Position numbers and translations under genes: made by a program. A stretch of 64,000 nt of DNA from Spisula solida (lineage: Eukaryota; Mollusca; Bivalvia; Venerida; Mactridae). The notes beneath the pieces were generated by a model that saw only the letters and a program-made list of their open reading frames with translations, did not search any database and was not told the DNA's origin. This document shows, one piece after another, positions 1 through 11,948 of the stretch (within the stretch, counting starts at the first letter, position 1; every line of letters starts with the position of its first letter). Location: the NCBI GenBank assembly GCA_947247005.1, contig OX365945.1, forward strand, positions 35,146,551 to 35,210,550, given 5' to 3'.

Positions 1-1034
1 ATAAGTATTTATATACTAGCGTCACCATTAAAATACACGTATAAGTATTTATATACTAGCGTCACCATTAAAATACACGTATAAGTATTTATATACTAGC
101 CTCACCATTAAAATACACGTATAAGTATTTATATACTAGCCTCACCATTAAAATACACGTATAAGTATTTATATACTAGCCTCACCATTAAAATACACGT
201 ATAAGTATTTATATACTGGCCTCACCATTAAAATACACGTATAAGTATTTATATACTGGCCTCACCATTAAAATACACGTATAAGTATTTATATACTAGC
301 CTCACCATTAAAATACACGTATAAGTATTTATATACTGGCCTCACCATTAAAATACACGTATAAGTATTTATATACTGGCCTCACCATTAAAATACACGT
401 ATAAGTATTTATATACTAGCCTCACCATTAAAGTATGTGTGTAAGTATTTATATACTAGCCTCACCATTAAAGTACGTGTGTAAGTATTTATATACTAGC
501 CTCACCATTAAAATACACGTATAAGTATTTATATACTAGCCTCACCATTAAAATACACGTATAAGTATTTATATATTAGCGTCACCATTAAAATACAAGT
601 ACAAGTTTTTATATACTATCGTCACCATTAAAGTACGTGTGTAAGTATTTATATACTGGCCTCACCATTAAAATACACGTATAAGTATTTATATACTGGC
701 CTCACCATTAAAATACGTGTATAGGTATTTATATACTAGCCTCACCATTAAAATACGTGTATAAGTATTTATATACTAGCGTCACCATTAAAATACACGT
801 ATAAGTATTTATATACTAGCGTCACCATTAAAATACACGTATAAGTATTTATATACTAGCCTCACCATTAAAATACACGTATAAGTATTTATATACTAGC
901 CTCACCATTAAAATACACGTATAAGTATTTATATACTAGCCTCACCATTAAAATACACGTATAAGTATTTATATACTGGCCTCACCATTAACATACACGT
1001 ATAAGTATTTATATACTAGCCTCACCATTAAAAT
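1..1034. repeat. 40-bp satellite array, left edge of window
   Basis: About 26 copies of a 40-bp unit (ataagtatttatatactagc followed by ctcaccattaaaatacacgt). Variants include gtcacc for ctcacc, ctggc for ctagc and aagtacgtgtgtaag in place of aaatacacgtataag. The array continues off the left edge. It is interrupted at 1035 by a TIR element and resumes at about 2416. Confidence 0.95.
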
Positions 1035-2415
1035 ATATGAGCCAGTCTCCAGGAAAACCTGCTATAATGACATTATGTAATTACTATTGGTAACAAGATT
1101 TTGATAAAGCTCTAAAATAAAAAAAAAAATATCTATTGATTCTATTTTAAGAAATTGAGCCATATAGTACTATACCTTAGCTTTAACACATACTTCGTTG
1201 CTATGGTGACCAATTTCAGAAAAGTACTCCGATTGAGAAAAAACGAGGATTTAGTTGTTTAAAACAGAAGTAGTCTTTCTCTGAATGCAAACAATTTCGA
1301 TTTTGATATATATGTTGAAAAGTGAAACATAATTTTAGAACTTGGTACTATTTTGAACAGTTTATGTCAGGAATTGATCAAATGGTGTAATAATGAAATG
1401 CTTATTTCAGTTACGCCGAATAACGCTTGAATGACGTTTGCCACGTCGCACAAAAAAAACACCGAATAGGGACTCTACAAAAACAGCTGTAACTTCCTTA
1501 AAACCCAAGATATTAACATAATTTCTTTTGCAATTTGGTTATTTAACATTATCCTGTAATACTATGGAAAATCTTAAAGTCAATATTTTTGTCAAAATAG
1601 CAGGTTTTTGTTATGCACGGATTTCCGGCATTCACTGTTGTTGGAATAAAGTAGAACAACGACTGTTCGGATTTCCAAACTTTGTATTTTGCGCGTGAGA
1701 ATTCTCACAAGTCCACAATCAACAATAATATAAGAACAAGATATAGTCAGTGTTGGTAAAATCCAAACAAATATAATTTTAACTCTAATGGAAAACCATT
1801 GATACGTTCAGCTTGGAAAACCAAGTTCGAATACCTCCAAAATCTCTACAGAACGTCGACTACAGTGTGTGTGTCTTCTGTTTTAGCCAATCAAATAATT
1901 TCATACAGTTTATGCAAGTTATCATCAACCAATCATAAATGTGGGCGTAAACTTTCGGACATCTGCTTTACCTAAACAGACCGCGTTCCTATGTGACGTA
2001 AGATCTGTACTTAATCGATTAGTTAATTCGGAATATACAATAATCGTGTCATCAGTCATATCTATATTACATATAAGTATCTAATAAAATTGCCAGATAC
2101 AACTTAGTACCCTGATAATCTAATCGTTAAGCCTGCAGAAGTGAAATTTGCATAATTGTAAAGTCTGTAAAAGGTGATAAAAATATTTCAAGTAGAATTA
2201 TCAGATGTTGTCAGCGTGATACTTTATCTGTTTCTATCCTTCTTTGTTTCATACATTACTGTTCATTTCCTATTTTCTTTCTCTTTCTAATTTGTACAAA
2301 ATATCAATTTAAAGAATACAAAACACTAAATATATTTACAAAATGTCCTCAAAAACTTACACACAAAAATGGCTTGAAAATGCCGCATTACATTTTCCTG
2401 GAGACTGGCTCATAT
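1035..2415. mobile_element. 1.4-kb element with 23-bp terminal inverted repeats inserted in the 40-bp satellite
   Basis: The left end (1035-1057) and the inverted right end (2393-2415) share a 23-bp arm whose key part is gagccagtctccaggaaaa. The 40-bp satellite flanks it on both sides in the same orientation, and 'atat' at both edges could be a short target duplication. No transposase-like reading frame is visible, so it is probably non-autonomous. I could not assign a superfamily. Confidence 0.7.
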
Positions 2416-2640
2416 GTATTAGTATTTATATACTAGCCTCACCATTAAAAAACACGTATTATATAAGTATTTATATACTAGTGTCACCAATAAAATACGT
2501 GTATTATTATTTACATACTAGCGTCACCATTAAAATACACGCATAAGTATTTACATACTAGCGTCGCTATTAAAATAAATGTACATGTATTAGTAACACC
2601 ATTAAAATACATGTACTGTACATGTATTATTAGTTACATG
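2416..2640. repeat. Diverged continuation of the 40-bp satellite
   Basis: Four to five degenerate copies of the 1-1034 unit (agtatttatatactag, cgtcaccattaaaatac) with indels and decay toward the right end. Same orientation as the main array, which shows that the 1035-2415 element split one array. Confidence 0.85.
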
Positions 2641-3914
2641 GTCATCTAGTGACCTGGTACGGGATGATACCTGGCCAGGTAACGAATTTACCCTACCGAT
2701 GACCATTCACAGTGGATAACCAAACTTAAAGTAGTAACCCTGACTATTTTTTGTAAGTGGTTATACTTTTTCATAAAAGGCAATATACGGAGAATAAATT
2801 CCTACAAAATACGAACATATTCGATGCCGTGCACAAGCACCACGTGCACACAAGCTATTTGCCACCAACCGTTCCGCATGGATGCTTTTGTACCCGAACA
2901 CGTATTTCATTTCTTTATATCGATAGATTAGTGTGTGGAATGAAAGCATAGCCTGGATTACCTGCCCCTTACACTACGTGATAGAGCCAGGCAACGACGA
3001 ACTATGAAAGCTCGCATATGGAAGAAAACTTTACATACGTTGAGAATAAAAAAACGGTTAAACGTGTTACTAATGTAAACCAAGCAGATATTTGAATTTG
3101 TGTTGTAGTATTGCACCGAGAATCGTAGATTTTGAGTTTTTAACACCTTGCGTTGTAAAATAATTCGATGAATAATTAAAGTTGCACCATTTCGGACGTT
3201 GTTACATTTCCATGCACAATTTCGGATATTTATGTGAACACTCCAAACTTCATTCAGACAACTGTGTAGCAAGTATATAAGCTGTGCCCACTCAGTAGTA
3301 TTATAATAATGTTTATATACAAATGTGTATGTTGGTAATTCAAGTATATAAAATTAAAATGACACTTAGTCCTACATATGCCTAGCTCCAATAACTTCAC
3401 TTAAAAGTAGAAGACAATACACAATTAGACGCTTCTGCTTTTTAACTCAGGACATGGGACCCGACGATGGCGCAATAAATATAAATAATGTTTAAGTAAT
3501 TTGTTATCATATAAAAAACACCCAGTAACATCAGCTTTAGAAATATACTATACATATTAAAAAATAAATAATGGTGAGGAAAAGTAGACCTACCAACAAA
3601 TAATTGTAATCAGGGGCGGCTTCAGGCCTCACAAAATACATGAAGAGCGAGCGAAGTGAGTAGGAAAAACATGAATTAATTGTTTATATATGAGCAGCAT
3701 GTCCAGAACTTGTTTTGCGAATGATGCGAACTAGACAAAATGCATTCAGTTTTTCATCCGGAATAAAATACAAATTACGTATGCTGCGTTAGATAATTAT
3801 GCACAACATTAAACTTGACTTGAAACCAATGTTGGTTGTACAGTTTCATGGAAAGGTGTCAAGGGATAATCCAACATATTACATCAAGCATGCTAGCTCC
3901 CAATATAAATCCCA
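2641..3914. other. No gene recognised
   Basis: AT-rich sequence with short unsupported reading frames only. No splice-bounded coding exon, RNA gene or clear repeat was seen. Confidence 0.6.
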
Positions 3915-4097
3915 TATACGTGGGGTGATCAAAAAGAAATGTGACAAATGCCATAATTTGCCATAATATTTACGAAACTCAGCAAACGGAGAGATGATAT
4001 ATTTTGTAATGCGCATACAACACTTCTTATATATATCAGTATTCATTGTAATTTTACAGCGTTTGTCTAATTTCTTTTTGATCACACCACGAATATA
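3915..4097. mobile_element. Short TIR element (MITE), mariner-like ends
   Basis: The left end tacgtggggtgatcaaaaag and the inverted right end (ctttttgatcacaccacga) form imperfect arms of about 30 bp bounded by TA. The interior of about 120 bp is non-coding. TA flanks and GTGATCAAAAAG arms suggest a mariner-type non-autonomous element; this is inferred. Confidence 0.55.
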
Positions 4098-4199
4098 CTG
4101 GGTAAATGTTTTGCACATGCGCAGCTTCAGAAAAATCCTAAAGATTTCATGGTAGGACAAGGTCACAAACTTTGAGGTTCTAAAGAGGGCACACTCAAC

Positions 4200-4615
4200 C
4201 ACAATCTACTCCACGTCATCAATGACTGGGTCATGTGAGTCGTATGAGAAAAGGCAGGATTCCAAAAGACCTCTTATACGGCCAACTACAATAAAGATCT
4301 CGTCCACAAGGTCGTCCTAGTCTTCGGTACAAAGACACGGGCAAGCGTGATCTGCAGAGCACTCACATCAACTCTGAAAAAGGGGAGTACCTGGGCCAAG
4401 ATAGAACAAGCTGGGGACGTGTCGTCCAAAAAGGAGTGAAAATGTATGAAAATGACAGAAGACAGGTAGTGGGGTAAAGAGAGCTAGGAAAAAGGCCACA
4501 TTACAGAGCACAGACTCAGTATTCGTCTGCATCGACTGCCAAAGAGAATAGGTCTTAAATAGGCCTTCCTGATGCAACCCATCATCTTCCTAGAAAGACG
4601 GAGGCCAAGAAGAAG
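4200..4615 (+). pseudogene. Decayed 3' end of a non-LTR retrotransposon ORF2
   Basis: Reading + with frame changes gives pieces such as MYENDRR and STDSVFVCIDCQRE. These resemble the C-terminal tail of a widespread animal LINE ORF2, where a C-x2-C zinc-knuckle-like motif follows a 'yenkRR' stretch. The copy has stops and frameshifts and ends in a gaagaagaaga tail. The identification rests on family recollection of a short motif. Confidence 0.45.
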
Positions 4616-4875
4616 AAGATATACTGGGTTATTAAACAGTTCAAACTAGAAGGGTTTTACACAAAAAGTAGATCTCCCACGAATGGCCTACCTTCTGAAA
4701 CAAACAAGCAAGCACGGAAAATGGATTTGAGGAAGCTGAGTCTGAAATACGATTAAGTATACAAATGTTTTAACTTTGATCTGAAGAACTAAATACTGTG
4801 TTTGAATATGCGTATGTATGCGTCTTTGTCAGTCTGGAAACGAACTTCAGGGACCGGGATTACAACCAATACTTA

Positions 4876-4943
4876 CACTCAGCACTCAGCACTCAGCACT
4901 CAGCACTCAGCACTCAGCACTCAGCACTCAGCACTCAGCACTC
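4876..4943. repeat. (CACTCAG)n heptamer microsatellite
   Basis: About nine to ten uninterrupted copies of cactcag. A lone cactcagcactc also occurs near 5113. Confidence 0.95.
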
Positions 4944-4949
4944 AAATAT

Positions 4950-7383
4950 TGAAAATGTTATATAATGAGCTATTATTTGTCCTAGATTGCAAATTTAGAT
5001 GGGGAAAATGTAAAATATAGTTAATGAGTGTTGAAAATATCATTTGATAAATTTTCTTTCCCACTTTGTACTATTTATGAGGTGTAAATGTAATTATTGA
5101 ATATGAGTGCCACACTCAGCACTCTTAAAATCTAGTCCTACCTAATTCAATTCGTTCTTTATCCGTACCAATGTGTATTTATCTGTAGTAACCCGTTCTC
5201 AAAAGACAATATTAAATCAGACAGGGAAGTCAGCACTTAGCTTTACCAGCCGAGCACAAAAATCATAAAAACACACAAGCACAAAGCTCACATGAAACAG
5301 CCGAGCACAGAAAACATAAAAAACATACAAGGCACAATGCCCAACTAAACAAGTTATGATCCTCCCATGTCCAAGCTGTCGAAAATCTGAATGAACAAGT
5401 TAGCGGCTGTTTAAAGTTACAAGTCACTCGTGTGTGTGATAAATGCAGGTAATAATGCATGTATCATTTTATTATGCGACATCGTTTAAGTGTGAGGCCA
5501 TCATATAAGAGTACAAGCGAGGAATCTGTACACTAACTGCCCGGTACCTTAATATATTGGTTGGACATATCATGCGAAGTTAGATACGTTAAAACATCTA
5601 AATGAACCACAGGATACAGACTATCCTTATTACGTAACATTTCATTAAGTCCGCCCTCAGTCAAAGCAACCCGTCGTAATACAATACCTACCTCTCCGTA
5701 ACAAACCATGTTCATGAATAAGTCCCATAGTTCTACGATGCTAGATATCACTCTGTATTACCCTGTGGCATTCAGTACCAACCGATAGAAATTCTTTTTA
5801 TTTCCACATTAGTATGCCATACGGTCCGTACTCTCGAGTTGCTGACTCGTATCAGTTCCTTATAACCCGCTATCATCCGTAGTAACTAGAGGATGGATGA
5901 CTCGGCCGGGTTTATTATCAGTGACTGAGTGACCAGGGCATAATAACACGGAACATACCAGTACATTCTCTGTATGATCTGTGATTATGTCGTATGTATT
6001 ATAAATTATAAGTTAAAAGTAATTCAGAGTTAAGTATTATATTCATAAGTAAATTAATTACCATTGGATTTATTTCGCATACTAGTAGATCTACATGTAT
6101 TTAAATTACTCGATCTTTCAAACTACTCGGAAGTACCTATCATATTTTTTTCAAATAGAATTACTATTCTATACTTTAAATTAAATGTACTGTTATTGTC
6201 AGATTTTTGTGCTTAAAATGTCTACACCCTTGTTTGGGGGAAGATTGGTATAGTTTCAGTATACACGCACACATTGCATTGAAATACAAAAATGTTCTTA
6301 TTATCTAGGGTGTATGTATAAAAACGCACATTAATTTATTCTGCTTCGTGATATAAATGACATGTTTCCGCCTGATATTGATTTATAAGCAATCAAATTA
6401 AGTGAATGTACTTAGACAGTTGTTTTATATTATATATGAAAAATAAACATAACAAAATTACTATCCGAATTTTTAATGGACGCGTAACAACGTCCGAATT
6501 GGTGCAACTTCATTATTCATTAATTTATAGGTAAATGCTCAATTAAATGCAAACAAACTTATCGGTTTTAGACACAACGTTCAATATCAAATTACACTAT
6601 TTACTTGGATTATGTTGGTAACACGTTTTATTATTTTTTTATTCACACCTTAATTTGCTTTCTTCTTACTATGACTGCGGCCATGTGTAGTTGTTGCCAG
6701 ACGTACTATAACCAAGTACGCCGGGAACCAGACTAAATGAAAGCATAACTAAACTTTATATGTATTGATTGAAAATATCGCATAGTATAAAAATTTATAG
6801 GGTGGTCATTTAGAATTCGGCGAAGTGTATATCAATTTCTGTTAAAAAATTGTTATCAATGGTACATTTACCTAAGAGTTATGTAAGGGCCTTCTAAAAT
6901 GTCGGACTTCACGACTCTTGCGAAACGTATCGCTCATAAAACTCAGTATGTGAAGTTCCAGTATAAATGGATCCGTTGTATTCAGCAAATATTATAATTG
7001 TCACAAACCGACAGGGGCGCCATCTATTTCCTGTGATATCCAAATATCTGCAATAAAATGTTGGTATGTGGTGTCTAGCTCGTACTGAGCTCTAACATTA
7101 TATTTCCCAAGCGTCCTATAACTTCAAGTAGTATACGTAGCTTTCAGCATTAAACTAACTTTGACTAATAAGTTTCTAAACCAGTTGAGACGATAATCCT
7201 ATTTAACAAATCGTAATAGTTTTTCCTTGCATATTTAATTATATGGGCTTCATCAATGGATTTTCTAATGATTACCTGTCTCGCATCCACTGGTTTGCTA
7301 AGTTAATAGAATTAAAGACAGAAACATAGTGCTAACCTAATTAATAAACTGTATTGGCACTTTCAGACTTCTGTAGTGTATAA
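4950..7383. other. No gene recognised
   Basis: AT-rich, non-repetitive at the scale I can judge. Short reading frames are present but none has family motifs or paired splice signals. Confidence 0.6.
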
Positions 7384-7682
7384 TTGAATGTTCTAAAATC
7401 AGATATGACCGGTATGACACTTTCAGGCTTCCGTAGTTTACAGTTGAATGTTCTCAATTCAGATATGGTCGATATGGCACTTTCAGGCTTCCATAGTTTA
7501 CAGTTTCAGATGTGGCCGGTATGGCACTTTCAGGCTTCCATAGTTTACAGTTTCAGATGTGGCCGGTATGGCACTTTCAGGCTTCCATAGTTTACAGTTT
7601 CAGATGTGGCCGGTATGGCACTTTCAGGCTTCCATAGTTTACAGTTTCAGATGTGGCCGGTATGGCACTTTCAGGCTTCCAT
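7384..7682. repeat. Minisatellite, 60-bp then 47-bp units
   Basis: Two diverged units of about 60 bp (with ttgaatgttct...) are followed by about four near-identical 47-bp units (ggccggtatggcactttcag then gcttccatagtttacagtttcagatgt). The 47-bp form looks like a 13-bp deletion derivative of the 60-bp form that then amplified. Confidence 0.9.
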
Positions 7683-8261
7683 ATAATAGTAGTTTAAAGC
7701 TCGGATATTACATGCACTGTCATCACATGACAAAGGTCTTGCACAGGTGGTTGGGGCCATTGGTCCCTTTTAAAGAAGAAATACCTGGTTAAGTTACCGT
7801 ATACAATCACAAACTATTCAAAGTGATGATTAACCTGGTGAAACAAGTACATGAACTGACTCTTCTATTGATTAGCATCCAGCTGTTTTCACTTTCCCAA
7901 TCATGACTTAACGAGTATTTGGCATTTTGATAGTGTGTTCATACTATCATATTTATTATTTAACGAACAAATCCTCCTACGTGTGCAGACTACGCGTCCC
8001 ACACACAGCATTTCCACCATCTCAGTACACCAAAATATTCCGATGTAGTAAATCGCCATTGGCATTAATTTTTTACTGCCGCAACGTGACATTCAGTGAG
8101 ATACAATACAAGCATAGTGGTTTTTGTTATGTAATTTCACTAACATCCGAAAATGTATTGGAATTCATATTTAGAATCTATATGAATTGATTCATTCCAC
8201 TGTAACAGTATAGTTTCTTTTTTTTTAAATGCCGAGCATAGCCTTTACTTGCCAGTCAGCT

Positions 8262-8364
8262 TTCTGCTGAAATATGGCAGGCATACGAGTGCCTCCGCCC
8301 GTATTTGAACCCGTTTCGCCAGATTAGACGGCAAGCGCGCTAACCATTGAGCTACGGAGACACA
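8262..8364 (-). mobile_element. tRNA-derived SINE head
   Basis: On the - strand, gtctccgtagctcaatggtt followed by agcgcgcttgcc has a box A, and gggttcaaat is box B. The 7-bp acceptor arms (gtctccg and cggaggc) pair, but the T-arm does not and the anticodon loop is abnormal. It is therefore a tRNA-like SINE piece rather than a tRNA gene. Confidence 0.6.
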
Positions 8365-8399
8365 GAATTGACATGAGACGATTTAGAAAGAAAGGTCCT

Positions 8400-9250
8400 G
8401 GAATATGCTCATGTCTCAGGCCAAGTCTATCAAACTTCACTTAGGAAAAGTTATAAGTATAGCCCTGGATTTTGGCCAATTGTTTTTACAAAAACTGTTT
8501 AACAATGACCCTGATTGGGCGCGTTTCCAATGTCAAGCAATGTATAGATTGGTGTACGTAAACCCCTGCACAGTCACAACCAAATGTGCGAGCTTTTAAC
8601 GTTTTAGCACGAACGTTTTTTTTGTATGGTACGGCCGCTACGTTTTTTTTCAAAAACGTGTGAATGGATTATATGTCAACGCGCGTCACACGCACGGTTG
8701 TGCCGGGCCATGAGTTACTGTGTGCATCGTACGTTACATGCGTGTTAAGTAAGTTGTACGAAATTACAACGTGCTTGCTGCGTACGACTGTCACGTTATC
8801 TTACGGATACCGTATTTACATGTGCTGCTCACGTTCGTTGTCCTTACGTGTAAACTGACAGTAGAAGACACGTGCGTTGCATGTACTGATGTGAATCCGT
8901 GGCCAACCAATTGGTTTCTTATGGGGTGGTTCAGGTCAGACGTTTAGTCCCGACAAACCAGTGTTACTACAAAAAAATCATGTCATGATTTAAGATAACC
9001 GTCTGGGCCCGGGAATGATCGTATTTGTGTTGCAAACTGCTTTTCGCGTATGTCCGTATTTGTGTTGCAGACTGCTTTTATTGTTTAATGATATCAAATT
9101 ACTCTATAAGTTATAGATCTAGATATATAACTGAAACTCGATGCTATCGTACGTCGAGGGTGTAGGTCGATATTAAATACGATACCCGAGGGTTTGTTCT
9201 GTATGTGTTCTGTATTATAGTATAACTGATGGCGTGGTAAACAAGCCATG
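8400..9250. other. No gene recognised
   Basis: Unique-looking sequence, locally rich in acgt/cgtac words at 8600-8890. No exon, RNA gene or clear repeat. Confidence 0.55.
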
Positions 9251-9381
9251 TCCAGTGCAGTATTACAGTCATCGCACTCTTTTCCAGTGCCATATTGCAG
9301 TTACTGCATTCTTTTCCAGTGCCATATTGCAGTTATTGCATTCTTTTCCAGTGCCATATTGCAGTTATTGCCTTCTTTTCC
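9251..9381. repeat. 32-bp minisatellite, about four copies
   Basis: Unit ccagtgccatattgcagtta followed by ctgcattctttt. The first copy is diverged. Confidence 0.9.
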
Positions 9382-10559
9382 ACCGTAACTATGATACAAA
9401 TAACGCAAACCGCACAGATACCACTTCATTATAACCAAATTAGTTTGGATACATGGATTTCTCCATAAAATTTCTGAAACCATGGCTGTAACATGTACGC
9501 CAATAATTCACTTACTTGCGTCAATTAGACCAGAAACGAAGACAGGAAGAGCATTTTATGTTCCTGAATAATCGTTAAAATTATAATTGCCATGGAAACG
9601 TGAAGTTTATGATTATACATTTGAGCGAGATTTGAAAGAGAATGTTGCAACTGGGTGTGCTTATCCTCGGCGATTTGCTGATTAAGCACATCGCTATGAA
9701 ATCATAACTAGAATGTTGTTTCACGAGGAAATGAGAATATGAGAAATAAGAGTTGCGTCCCTTTACCAAATGACAGATTTTATCCTTTCCAAGCAGGGTA
9801 AAGGAACGTTAGAAGCAGGTTTTAAAACATCCTTCATTTCGATGTTCATATTAAAGTAAAAGCAACTGGATGTCATAGTTTTGGTCATTTTTTGTCAAAC
9901 TTCACATAGCTGAAGTAATTAATTTTCTTACAAGCATGTCCAACTTTTCGCAGGACTATATGGAGTTAAAGTGGGAAGATTGAGAAAAACGCTTATATAT
10001 CAATAACCACTATAACAATCGACCGTGTGCGAACGGAGTAGTTTAGTTCAATTATTCATCTTCCCTTCCAAACAGTCTTAATTTGGAAAAAATAAACTAA
10101 AAACAATTTGTTCTTTTTTAAGGGTTTTCATAACCACTATCATTCATATAGAATAAAGAAGGAATGAGAAATGGTCGTTACATTGTGAGTCGATTTACTC
10201 TATTAATAAACATCAAATCGTTCGTGTGCAAACGGCTTCGTATGTGAAAAGAAATTATCTTTCAAATGGTACAAGTTGAAAGGATTTATTTAAAGAAGAA
10301 TTTTGTCCTCATTGATGTTTTGTTTAACGAAACTGAATGTCGTGTAGTATTGGTCATTTTTTATGAAACTTCACATTGCTGACTTTGACAACTTGTAATT
10401 AATTATCTTATAAACTATATTACTAGAATCTAAGACTACTTTTTCTAAAAACAGCTATTGTTTTGGTTACAAAAGACCTGCCTTGACGGTTACTGCCCGT
10501 ACGGCTAGATTAAAATCCACGGATTTTTTAACCTGGGAAAACTGCTATAACTACGTAAT
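9382..10559. other. No gene recognised
   Basis: AT-rich. Two loosely similar blocks (about 9860-9930 and 10330-10400, sharing tggtcattttt...aaacttcaca and a following taattaattttctta-like segment) suggest an old duplication. No coding evidence. Confidence 0.5.
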
Positions 10560-10769
10560 AACTACTAAGCACAGATACTTGGGGTCTTGACCCCGACCCC
10601 CTCCCCCTCTTCCAGCTACGTACCTGGATTTTTTTTTTATCATCAACATTGTAAACCCAGACCCATACATGGTCTGGGTTTACAATGTTGGTGATAAAAA
10701 TACTCCACGTGCGTAGCTGGAGGAGGGGGCGGGGCGGAGTCCAGACCCCAAGTATATGTGCTACTAAGT
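10560..10769. mobile_element. Foldback element of about 210 bp
   Basis: Near-perfect palindrome. The inner arms (catcaacattgtaaacccag and its complement, 10640-10697) close on a loop of about six bases at atacat. Outer arms carry acttggggtct, cctccccc and agctacg and their complements. It could extrude as a cruciform or fold as a long RNA hairpin. No coding content. Confidence 0.8.
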
Positions 10770-11825
10770 GCAGAAAGCACCTCTTTTGGAGATACGTGTA
10801 TAATAAATTGCAAAGCAGCCCGAACTTCATGTAAGCCCCGATATCTCAGTACATTTTCCTTGAAATACCACCACTGTTTAATGAGGGCGCTAAATTCAAT
10901 AAAGTTCTAAGAACTAAGTTTTAATCACACTTTAATCCATATTTTACTGAATTATTCAGTAAACATCGAACATTACATAAAATGCGTAGTAACTTCGGAC
11001 CTATCACACTACTGCCTAGCAAAAACCAATGCATGATTTGTCCAAATTTGGCTCCTTATGAGTCTCTCTAGCAACAGACGTAATAAGGTTCTTTATGAGA
11101 TCAAACTCAAAATTGTATCCGGTAAATGTAGGTAGGAGGAGACACTCGACCGGGTTATACGACCTTTTGAAGAACCAGACTGACCATCCAGGTCCATTCT
11201 GGTCATCTCGCCCAGTATTCATTTATTTACCGGACCGGCGAAAAACGGAAATCATCGATGATTCACGCTTGTTTTCAAGTCAAACCGACGTCAGATTAAA
11301 AAAAGACATGAAATTACCGTCAAACTGAATGTATTAACGTTAAGAACTAGCTCTTAAGACAGCTAGGTTCCTGTTCAGAAGATTGAGTAGGTAAATGAGT
11401 TACTTTCTTCCTTGTTCCCCGGAGAAGAATAACTCACACAGCGGTAAGATACTGACACGTTACGAAGACAGTATCAATCACGACATAAAACACACAAGAT
11501 ATAATAATCGAACAGTCGGTAACAGTAGTTCAATTATTTACATGTATTGGTACACAGCAGTCTCATCGTGAAATGATTGAATGCACCTAAGAACCTTATT
11601 GTTCATTTAAGAATACTTTTAAACAGTTTCCAAACTGTTCTTTCGTCACATTTATGTATGTATGCATATAGAAAAGTTATGTTTTTTCTAAACACCCGGC
11701 TTACGATACTGTCAGACGGAATAACCTTCGAACATATACAGCAAACAGGTAAGCAACGCTTGAAGAAAACGAAACGCATTATTTTTGTACTCTATTTTCG
11801 AAAAATGCCATTATAAAAGACTCCT
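10770..11825. other. No gene recognised
   Basis: Contains short open frames at 11016-11328 on both strands, without recognisable domains or splice context. Confidence 0.5.
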
Positions 11826-11948
11826 CATTCTAAGACTAAGCGACAATTAAGATATTTTAGGGAAAAAGGTCATCAATTACCTGATACACTCTAAGACTAA
11901 GCGACAATTAAGATATTTTAGGGAAAAGGTCATCAATTACCTGATACA
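11826..11948. repeat. Two-copy tandem duplication of about 62 bp
   Basis: The block tctaagactaagcgacaatt through caattacctgataca occurs twice in succession, differing by one A in a run. The near-identity suggests a recent duplication. Confidence 0.95.

Noticed and set aside
1..1034. CRISPR-like array
   Set aside because: The units are contiguous without unique spacers, and the window is eukaryotic. The same applies to all other arrays here.
8262..8364. Functional tRNA gene on the - strand
   Set aside because: The acceptor stem pairs, but the T-arm does not and the anticodon loop lacks the normal T before the anticodon. It sits in SINE-like context.
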